Below are positions 1-3,967 of a stretch of 5,301 nucleotides of DNA, piece by piece. A program made the position numbers and the translations under genes. The notes beneath the pieces were generated by a model, which saw nothing but the letters and a program-made list of their open reading frames with translations, was not told where the DNA came from and ran no database searches. The stretch is from Methanomicrobiales archaeon (GTDB taxonomy: Archaea; Halobacteriota; Methanomicrobia; Methanomicrobiales; Methanoculleaceae), in assembly GCA_019136335.1 (NCBI GenBank), contig JAGVUK010000140.1, forward strand, positions 1-5,301. The letters run 5' to 3'. Each line of letters opens with the position of its first letter. Position 1 is the first letter of the stretch.

Positions 1-10
1 TGCTCTCCGG

Positions 11-29
11 GGGAGGTGCACCCCCTCCC
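11..29. repeat. Small GC hairpin at left edge
   Basis: GGGAGG (11-16) and CCTCCC (24-29) form a perfect 6-bp stem around a 7-base loop. It could be the tail of an upstream transcript or a fragment of the GC-rich repeat family seen at 1381-2040, since CTCTCCGGGGG at 3-13 recurs exactly at 1652-1662. No T-run follows, so a terminator role is not supported. No convincing gene end is visible in positions 1-102. Confidence 0.35.
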
Positions 30-101
30 TCGCAGATCTCCCGCGATCGTGGCCGGTCGTTCCTGACGGGGTCGGACAGGGGCTCCCCGGGCGGAATCCG
101 T

Positions 102-129
102 ATTGCGGGGAATAGTGATTTACCGCAAT
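102..129 (+). other. Candidate dif-like Xer recombination site
   Basis: Two 11-bp arms, ATTGCGGGGAA (102-112) and TTTACCGCAAT (119-129), flank a 6-bp centre TAGTGA (113-118). The reverse complement of the right arm is ATTGCGGTAAA, which matches the left arm at 9 of 11 positions, including a run of seven (ATTGCGG) at the outer end and AA at the inner end. Bacterial dif sites and the Pyrococcus dif site used by XerA are also about 28 bp with 11-bp arms and a 6-bp central region. The site lies 33 bp before the recombinase ATG, so a recombination site, an autoregulatory operator or both are possible. The assignment rests on architecture and position only, and recombination at this site is inferred. 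Confidence 0.5.
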
Positions 130-130
130 C

Positions 131-138
131 TTGATATC
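131..138 (+). promoter_or_regulatory. TATA-like element of the recombinase gene
   Basis: TTGATATC lies in an AT-rich patch, with its centre about 28 bp before the ATG at 163. That is the distance expected if transcription starts at or very near the ATG. No Shine-Dalgarno sequence precedes the ATG (the preceding bases are CATTATTCG), which fits a leaderless mRNA, common in archaea. The match to the archaeal TATA consensus is only moderate. The element directly abuts the dif-like dyad, so a protein bound there could block the promoter. Confidence 0.35.
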
Positions 139-162
139 CTTCGTCATTCAACTCATTATTCG

Positions 163-1086
163 ATGGAAAACACCCCCTTCTCGGAATGGCTGGATCGCTT
201 CAGCAACTACCTCCGGATGCGGAACTACTCGCCCCGGACCATCAGAAAATACGAACAGACCATCCAGCGTTTCGCCCGGTACGCCTGGTTCCGGCAGAAC
301 TCGGTCTCTGACGGGATTTCGTTCGACGAGGCGGCGTTCGAGGACGCTCCCCTCGACGCGGACGTCAACGTCTCTGCGGCCCTCGTCACCGATTTCTTCT
401 CCGCCCTCTCGGAGGGGCGGGACTATAAGCCCAAGACCCTCCATCGGATGATATCGACGCTCTCCTCGTTCTACCGCTACCTCTACACGCAGGGAGTCGT
501 GGTCGCGAACCCCATGCTCGGGGTGGAGCGGCCACGGATCAAGAACCAGGAGTTGAAATACCTCAAGCACAGCCAGGTGATCCGCCTGCTTAACACGGTC
601 CCGGAGGGGCGGGACCGGTTGATCGTCCGCCTCATATACGCCACCGGCGTCCGTGTTTCCGAACTCTGCGCAATAAACGTCGAGGACATCGATTTCGAGG
701 AGCAGACGATCCGGGTGAAGGGGAAGGGCGATAAGATCCGGACGGTCTTCGTCGACGAAGAGACGCTCGATGAGATTGAGCGGTTCGTCGGCAACACGAT
801 CGAGGGCCCGCTCTTTTTGGGCCAGCAGGGCAACCACATCGCCCCGCGGACCGTCCAGCACCTCTTCCGGCAGTATGCCCCGCCCGGGATTACGCCGCAT
901 AAGATCCGCCATTCATACGCGAGCGAACTCTACCGGCGCTCAAAGAACCTCCGCGTCGTGCAGGAGAACCTGGGCCACTCTTCCATCAAGACGACCGAGA
1001 TTTACCTGCATACCGACATCGAGGAGCGGAGAAACGTCTACCGGCAGTATTTCCCGCTCTCGAACGGGAAGAAAACGGGCGAGTGA
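163..1086 (+). CDS. xerA: Tyrosine site-specific recombinase, XerA/XerC/D-like
   Basis: This 307-residue protein is a tyrosine recombinase (phage-integrase family) that should cut and rejoin DNA at a specific site; archaeal XerA does this at dif, probably to resolve chromosome dimers. Residues 5-115 form the SAM-like N-terminal DNA-binding domain (SPRTIRKYEQTIQRF near 23-37). The catalytic domain follows from about 133. All six active-site residues are visible: R164 (ATGVRVSEL), K188 (KGKGDK hairpin), H246 and R249 (HKIRHSYASEL), H272 (LGHSS) and the nucleophile Y281 (TTEIYLH). The length is slightly above the usual 280-300, partly through an acidic stretch at 50-68 inside the N-terminal domain. 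I chose the ATG at 163; an in-frame TTG at 103 adds 20 residues, overlaps the dif-like site and lacks a ribosome site. The gene stands alone between non-coding regions. A chromosomal XerA is favoured over an element integrase because of the nearby dif-like site and the absence of other mobile-element genes, but an integrase is not excluded. Confidence 0.9.
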   Translation: MENTPFSEWLDRFSNYLRMRNYSPRTIRKYEQTIQRFARYAWFRQNSVSDGISFDEAAFEDAPLDADVNVSAALVTDFFSALSEGRDYKPKTLHRMISTLSSFYRYLYTQGVVVANPMLGVERPRIKNQELKYLKHSQVIRLLNTVPEGRDRLIVRLIYATGVRVSELCAINVEDIDFEEQTIRVKGKGDKIRTVFVDEETLDEIERFVGNTIEGPLFLGQQGNHIAPRTVQHLFRQYAPPGITPHKIRHSYASELYRRSKNLRVVQENLGHSSIKTTEIYLHTDIEERRNVYRQYFPLSNGKKTGE

Positions 1087-1122
1087 CCGGCAGCCGATAA
1101 ACCATATGATGCTATACTGGTT

Positions 1123-1156
1123 GGAAACCGGCGCGAGATCCGTTCGACCCGGTTCC
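1123..1156. repeat. Inverted repeat after the recombinase gene
   Basis: GGAAACCGG (1123-1131) and CCGGTTCC (1149-1156) pair over 8 bp with one bulged A, around a 17-base loop. It lies 36 bp after the recombinase stop codon and shares two bases with the next hairpin, so the two would be alternative folds. No function is evident; a transcript-end structure is possible. Confidence 0.35.
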
Positions 1157-1185
1157 AGGGGAGCTCCTCAGGGGCTCTCCCCTGG
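1155..1185. repeat. 9-bp perfect inverted repeat (hairpin)
   Basis: CCAGGGGAG (1155-1163) and CTCCCCTGG (1177-1185) form a perfect 9-bp stem with a 13-base loop. It is followed at once by a second small inverted repeat, CCATAC (1188-1193) with GTATGG (1202-1207). No T-run follows either stem. They could protect or define the 3' end of the recombinase transcript. Confidence 0.5.
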
Positions 1186-1222
1186 CACCATACAGCCTCT
1201 GGTATGGGGGCTGGCATCCGGG

Positions 1223-1254
1223 CCTGGCCGGTAGGTGCATGCACCCCGGCCGGG
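1223..1254. repeat. Long imperfect palindrome around GGTGCATGCACC
   Basis: The centre GGTGCATGCACC (1234-1245) is a perfect 12-bp palindrome. It is flanked by CCTGGCCGG (1223-1231) and CCGGCCGGG (1246-1254), which pair across all nine positions (one a T-G wobble) with TA at 1232-1233 bulged out on the left. The whole could form one long hairpin or cruciform, or a dimer-protein binding site. Confidence 0.5.
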
Positions 1255-1335
1255 TCACGTTCGGCCCCGATGGGCCTTTGCGCTCTGCTTGAGACGGCAC
1301 CGCCACTCGCTGGTGCATCGATTCCAAACGAACAG

Positions 1336-1343
1336 ATTATATC
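1336..1343 (+). promoter_or_regulatory. Possible TATA box before the repeat array
   Basis: ATTATATC sits in a short AT-rich patch (1321-1343) inside otherwise very GC-rich DNA, about 40 bp before the first repeat unit. If used, transcription would start near 1365-1370 and run through the repeats. No gene follows, so the product would be a non-coding RNA or a long leader of the epimerase. The only evidence is the motif and its isolation. Confidence 0.2.
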
Positions 1344-1380
1344 CGGCCTTCGTCTCATCCCCAGAGCGCTCTCTCCATCC

Positions 1381-1640
1381 CCCCACCCTGGTAGGGGCGG
1401 GGACAGTGCCCGGGCGTATAGCCGGGGATGAGCCGTGCCCCGGGAGCGGTCCTTGCGCTGGTTTCCCGGGGGGAGGGGAGTACGAGCCTGGACCTGGTTC
1501 GACCCCGGGATCTCCCCATGAAGTGGGCCGTGGGGGTATCGCCACGGGGGGTGGGGGCCGGGGAGGGGGTTTCCCCCTCGCCGCAGGTGGGTACCCATAC
1601 GTTCCTCTCTGGCAACCCCACCCCGCCCGCGCTGCGCGCT
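1381..1640 (+). repeat. Degenerate tandem repeat, unit A
   Basis: First copy of a unit repeated with a period of about 265 bp. Blocks shared with unit B, with their offsets, are AGCCGTGCCC (1431 and 1695, 264), GCTGGTTTCC/GCCGGTTTCC (1457 and 1719, 262), CCTGGACCTGGTTC/CCTGGATCCGGTTC (1487 and 1750, 263), TATCGCCA (1537 and 1803, 266), CCGGGGAGGGGG (1558 and 1824, 266) and GTTCCTCTC (1601 and 1869, 268). Collinear blocks with almost constant offset show an old tandem duplication. The period is not a multiple of three and varies, which argues against a repeated protein. The right boundary is approximate. Confidence 0.65.
1563..1579. repeat. Hairpin of unit A with TTT loop
   Basis: GAGGGGG (1563-1569), TTT, CCCCCTC (1573-1579) make a 7-bp perfect stem. 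Beyond one G-G mismatch the pairing continues for three more base pairs (1559-1561 with 1581-1583). It corresponds in position to the longer hairpin of unit B. Confidence 0.5.
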
Positions 1641-1644
1641 CCTC

Positions 1645-1908
1645 CCCCGCCCTCTCCGGGGGGCGAGGGCAGTCATGGCGGATACCCGGAGGGAAGCCGT
1701 GCCCGGGGCGGCCCTCACGCCGGTTTCCGAGAAGGGCGGAGAGGGCTGGCCTGGATCCGGTTCTTCCCGGGGGCCTATCCCCGGACAGTGGACCGTGGTG
1801 GCTATCGCCAATGAGGGAGGGGACCGGGGAGGGGGAAACCCCCTCCCCGGACAAAATGACACCCGAAAGTTCCTCTCCGGCACCCCCCCGCCCCCTCCCC
1901 GATCTCTG
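1645..1908 (+). repeat. Degenerate tandem repeat, unit B
   Basis: Second copy, directly following unit A. It opens with a C-rich then G-rich stretch (GCCCTC 1649-1654 with GAGGGC 1665-1670), as unit A does at 1381-1407. It carries GGATACCCGG and AGCCGTGCCCGGGG near 1680-1708, blocks also present in unit C. It contains the strongest hairpin of the window at 1824-1850. The shared blocks are listed under unit A; the right end is approximate, placed where similarity fades. Confidence 0.65.
1824..1850. repeat. Perfect 12-bp stem hairpin with AAA loop
   Basis: CCGGGGAGGGGG (1824-1835), AAA (1836-1838) and CCCCCTCCCCGG (1839-1850) form a perfect 12-bp, all but one pair G-C, inverted repeat. As RNA this would be an extremely stable hairpin. 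ACAAAATGAC follows, so there is no T-run for bacterial-type termination on the + strand. It lies inside unit B of the repeat array. Confidence 0.65.
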
Positions 1909-1962
1909 CCTCGTGTCTTCAGCGTCCAGACTCAATTCCTACAGATTGCCATCTGCCGATAA

Positions 1963-2040
1963 CCCCCTCCTGGAGGGGGGGACGGTACAGGGGGATACCC
2001 GGGAAAAGCCGTGCCCGGGGGTGCAAACTCCCGGACAGTG
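1963..2040 (+). repeat. Shortened third copy of the repeat, unit C
   Basis: This copy starts with a hairpin, CCCCCTC (1963-1969), CTG, GAGGGGG (1973-1979), at the place where units A and B have their C-rich/G-rich opening. GGATACCCGG and AGCCGTGCCCGGGG (2007-2020) match unit B. CCCGGACAGTG at 2030-2040 matches 1780-1790 of unit B. The two blocks are 24 bp apart here but 86 bp apart in unit B, so about 62 bp are missing. The rest of the unit is absent. Confidence 0.55.
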
Positions 2041-2219
2041 CGAAACAAGATCAATAAGTTGAGAGTGCCGATAATTGAGAATCGTTGCACCAGGTTAGTT
2101 CTCGCGCTGATGCGCAGGACCCGGAAGTCCGGTGGGACGTGGCCGCCTCTTCCATGGTTCTCCTGCTCTTCGTCCTCCTCCGGCAACGCTCAAATCGCAG
2201 GAGCACCTACCGTATCGGT

Positions 2220-3155
2220 ATGCGCTACATCGTCACAGGCGGAGCGGGATTCATCGGGTCCAATCTCGCAGAGCGGCTGGCACGCGACCACGACGTCGTG
2301 ATCATCGACAACCTCACCACCGGGCGGCGTGAGAATATCGAGCACCTCATCGGTCATCCCCGGGTGACGTTCATCGAGGGGAGCGTCACCGACCTTGACC
2401 TGCTCACCGACGCCTGCGCCGGGGCTGACGGCATCTTCCACCAGGCGGCCATCGCCTCGGTTCCCCGTTCCGTGGAAAAACCCCTGGAGACGAACGCGGT
2501 GAACGTGGGCGGAACCGTGAACGTCCTCTGGGCCGCAAAGGAATGCGGCGTCCCGACGGTTGTGGCGGCTTCCACCTCGGCGATCTACGGCGACGACCCG
2601 GTCTTCCCCAAACACGAGACGATGGCGCCGACGCCGCTCTCCCCGTACGCGGTCTCAAAGCTCGCGGGCGAGTACTACGGGAAGGTCTTTTCCGACCTCT
2701 ACGGCATCAGGACGGCCTTCCTGCGCTACTTCAACGTCTTCGGTCCCCGGCAGGACCCGAACTCCGAGTATGCGGCGGTGATCCCGAAGTTCGTCACCCG
2801 CCTGCTCGCCGGGAAACCGCCGATCATCTACGGCGACGGGGAGCAGACCCGCGACTTCATCTTCGTCGCCGACGTGGTGCGGGCGAACATCCAGGCGATG
2901 GAGGGCGATGCCCGGGGGGTCTTTAATATCGCCGGCGGCCGCCGGATCAGCCTCAACGAGCTCGCTGCCTGTCTCTGTGGGATCACCGGCATGCATGCCC
3001 GGCCGCTCTACGGACCTCCGAGAGCGGGGGATGTGCGTGATTCGCTTGCCGATATATCGCGGGCCAGGGACGCCTTCGGCTTTTCTCCCCGCAACACGGT
3101 CGATGAAGGGCTCCGCGAGACCGTGGCGTGGTTCCGGGACAGAGGCTCCCTATAA
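2220..3155 (+). CDS. NAD-dependent nucleotide-sugar epimerase (GalE/WbpP-like extended SDR)
   Basis: A complete 311-residue cytoplasmic enzyme of the extended short-chain dehydrogenase family, of normal length. It probably epimerises a UDP-sugar at C4 (UDP-Glc/Gal or the N-acetyl forms) using bound NAD. TGGAGFIG at 6-13 is the Rossmann dinucleotide loop, and D30 (VIIDN) should bind the adenosine ribose. HQAA at 74-77, STSAIYG at 118-124 and the catalytic pair Y143/K147 (SPYAVSK) follow. RYFNVFGPRQDP (169-180), YGDGEQTRDFIFVADV (204-219) and PRAGDVRDSLAD (267-278) are substrate-side motifs. The last resembles UDP-GlcNAc and UDP-glucuronate 4-epimerases as much as GalE, so the exact sugar is open and dehydratase or decarboxylase relatives cannot be excluded. 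The ATG at 2220 puts the first beta strand at residue 1; in-frame upstream ATGs (2085, 2154) would add non-family residues. The ribosome site is weak: AGGAGC at 2199-2204 is 15 bp away. The partner gene manC downstream suggests surface glycan synthesis. Confidence 0.88.
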   Translation: MRYIVTGGAGFIGSNLAERLARDHDVVIIDNLTTGRRENIEHLIGHPRVTFIEGSVTDLDLLTDACAGADGIFHQAAIASVPRSVEKPLETNAVNVGGTVNVLWAAKECGVPTVVAASTSAIYGDDPVFPKHETMAPTPLSPYAVSKLAGEYYGKVFSDLYGIRTAFLRYFNVFGPRQDPNSEYAAVIPKFVTRLLAGKPPIIYGDGEQTRDFIFVADVVRANIQAMEGDARGVFNIAGGRRISLNELAACLCGITGMHARPLYGPPRAGDVRDSLADISRARDAFGFSPRNTVDEGLRETVAWFRDRGSL

Positions 3156-3173
3156 CCGTTCTCCCGCGATCGA

Positions 3174-3203
3174 CGGCCGGGCGCCCGGGCACCCCGCCGG
3201 CCG
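3174..3203. repeat. Inverted repeat after the epimerase gene
   Basis: CGGCCGG (3174-3180) and CCGGCCG (3197-3203) form a perfect 7-bp stem, and the loop itself contains the palindrome GCCCGGGC (3183-3190). It lies 18 bp after the epimerase stop codon. It may shape the 3' end of that transcript; no T-run follows, so it is not called a terminator. Confidence 0.4.
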
Positions 3204-3245
3204 AATCCCGGTCCGCCCCGCTCCGGGCGTGACGGGTGCAGGAAC

Positions 3246-3253
3246 CTATATAT
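3246..3253 (+). promoter_or_regulatory. TATA box of the TPR gene
   Basis: CTATATAT, preceded by the purine-rich GGAA of a possible BRE, is the best archaeal TATA box in the window. Transcription should begin about 25 bp downstream, near 3275. This gives a leader of about 15 bases that just includes the Shine-Dalgarno motif at 3276-3281 and shows the gene can be transcribed independently of the epimerase. Confidence 0.75.
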
Positions 3254-3275
3254 CGTCGCTCCACAGTATGGGTGC

Positions 3276-3281
3276 GAGGTG
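3276..3281 (+). promoter_or_regulatory. Ribosome binding site of the TPR gene
   Basis: GAGGTG is 7 bp before the ATG at 3289 and selects that start over the in-frame ATG at 3268, which would lie upstream of the predicted transcription start. Confidence 0.65.
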
Positions 3282-3288
3282 CCAATGT

Positions 3289-3732
3289 ATGCCCCAATTA
3301 ATTACACCGGAGGTCCCCCGCAAGGGTGACGATAGAGACGCTTCATGGGCGTACAACGACGTGACAGCGGAAGGCCTGCATGACCCCGCAGCCCTGAACA
3401 ACAAGGGTGTGGCGCTCGAACGGCAGGGCCGCTATGAGGAGGCACTGGCCGCGTTCAGTGCGGCCCTCCTCTGCGACAACGATGACGTCTATGCCTGGAA
3501 CAACCGGGCAGTGATCCTCGTCCGGCTCGGCCGCCCCCAGGAAGCGGTGCTCGCGTGCAGACAGGCGCTCGCGGTCGACCGGTTGTGCATCTTCGCCTGG
3601 GTCACCTACGGCATGGTGCTCAGCAGGATCGGAAAATACCGGGAGGCAGAATCGGCGTTTGCGGTGGCAGAAGATCTTGACCCGCAGGCGAGAGCGCTCT
3701 ACCCCGGGAACTCGACGATGACCCGGGCTTGA
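3289..3732 (+). CDS. Small tetratricopeptide (TPR) repeat protein
   Basis: The 147-residue product is almost entirely three consecutive 34-residue TPR units: about 32-65 (PAALNNKGVALERQGRYEEA), 67-100 (VYAWNNRAVILVRLGRPQEA) and 101-134 (IFAWVTYGMVLSRIGKYREA). Each shows the family pattern of a helix pair with conserved small and aromatic positions and ends near an L(A)xD(P) turn. Residues 1-30 are charged and unrelated to the repeats, and the last 13 are a short tail. There is no signal peptide, membrane segment or catalytic domain, so a cytoplasmic protein-binding adaptor is the likely role. Its partner cannot be read from the sequence. TPR proteins of this kind are numerous in methanogen genomes. 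The gene has its own promoter and lies between the epimerase and manC, but nothing ties it to sugar metabolism. The start at 3289 is set by GAGGTG 7 bp upstream and the TATA box at 3246-3253. Confidence 0.82.
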   Translation: MPQLITPEVPRKGDDRDASWAYNDVTAEGLHDPAALNNKGVALERQGRYEEALAAFSAALLCDNDDVYAWNNRAVILVRLGRPQEAVLACRQALAVDRLCIFAWVTYGMVLSRIGKYREAESAFAVAEDLDPQARALYPGNSTMTRA

Positions 3733-3846
3733 GCGGCGGCCTTCACCCTGCAAAGAACGCTTCGTCTCCAGTTACCGTGGCGAGGGTTGATACACCGCCC
3801 GGTGCGATATGGACCGTTCTCCCCGGGTCCGGCAGGCCGATGGTCG

Positions 3847-3863
3847 CCGCCGGTACCCGGCGG
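3847..3863. repeat. Hairpin between TPR gene and manC
   Basis: CCGCCGG (3847-3853), TAC, CCGGCGG (3857-3863) form a perfect 7-bp stem with a 3-base loop, 115 bp after the TPR stop and before the manC promoter region. No T-run follows. It may mark the end of the TPR transcript. The rest of 3733-3900 shows nothing identifiable. Confidence 0.4.
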
Positions 3864-3901
3864 CCCGTGCGGCATCGCCCGGACCCCCTGGAGACCCTAC
3901 G

Positions 3902-3910
3902 CTTTTATCC
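3902..3910 (+). promoter_or_regulatory. Probable TATA region of manC
   Basis: CTTTTATCC opens a roughly 40-bp AT-rich patch (3902-3940) in otherwise GC-rich DNA just before manC. A start of transcription near 3932 would give a leader of about 35 bases containing the ribosome site. TAATACTAC at 3928-3936 is a weaker alternative. The motif is imperfect. Confidence 0.4.
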
Positions 3911-3956
3911 ATCATACCGCAATAGAGTAATACTACAATCGAGTGCTCTCTGGCAC

Positions 3957-3960
3957 GGAG
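3957..3960 (+). promoter_or_regulatory. Ribosome binding site of manC
   Basis: GGAG lies 7 bp before the ATG at 3968, the usual spacing, and fixes that codon as the start. Confidence 0.6.
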
Positions 3961-3967
3961 TCACCTC

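Larger units (their letters stand above)
1087..2219. other. 1.1-kb GC-rich, hairpin-dense non-coding island
   Basis: No credible gene lies here. Long open frames on both strands (for example 1235-2062 forward and 1038-1883 reverse) overlap each other, encode Pro/Gly/Arg-rich text without a recognisable domain and have no good ribosome sites. They arise because stop codons are rare in such GC-rich DNA. The island instead holds a cluster of inverted repeats at 1123-1254, an AT patch at 1321-1343 with a TATA-like motif, tandem degenerate repeats of about 265 bp at 1381-1908, a less GC-rich spacer at 1909-1962, a short third repeat copy at 1963-2040, and an AT-rich patch at 2041-2100 that may be the epimerase promoter. 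Confidence 0.75.

Noticed and set aside
103..162. Upstream TTG start adding 20 residues to the recombinase
   Set aside because: No ribosome site, the added residues are not family-like, and the segment coincides with the dif-like dyad and the TATA-like element.
148..912. 254-codon reverse open frame opposite the recombinase gene
   Set aside because: It mirrors a gene with all catalytic residues; long antisense frames are expected in high-GC coding DNA.
1493..1509. tRNA T-arm-like hairpin CCTGG-TTCGACC-CCGGG
   Set aside because: No matching acceptor stem, D-arm or anticodon arm lies upstream, and the equivalent place in unit B lacks the TTCGA loop.
1038..1883. 281-codon reverse open frame (and another reverse one at 1255-1935)
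   Set aside because: It overlaps the end of the recombinase gene and several other open frames, and has composition driven by GC-rich repeats and no recognisable motif.
1381..2040. CRISPR array
   Set aside because: Repeat units are about 265 bp and degenerate, with only two full copies and no regular short repeats or unique spacers.
1235..2062. 275-codon forward open frame in the GC-rich island
   Set aside because: Pro/Gly/Arg-rich text without domains, no ribosome site, and it runs through tandem repeats whose period (262-268 bp) would shift the frame between units.
2085..2219. Extended N-terminus of the epimerase, including a hydrophobic MVLLLFVLL stretch from 2154
   Set aside because: The Rossmann fold begins at the ATG at 2220 as usual for this family; no ribosome site supports the earlier ATGs, so a membrane anchor is unlikely.
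2908..3288. Much longer version of the TPR protein starting inside the epimerase gene
   Set aside because: The TATA box at 3246-3253 and GAGGTG at 3276-3281 place the start at 3289; the upstream codons are an out-of-frame reading of the epimerase.
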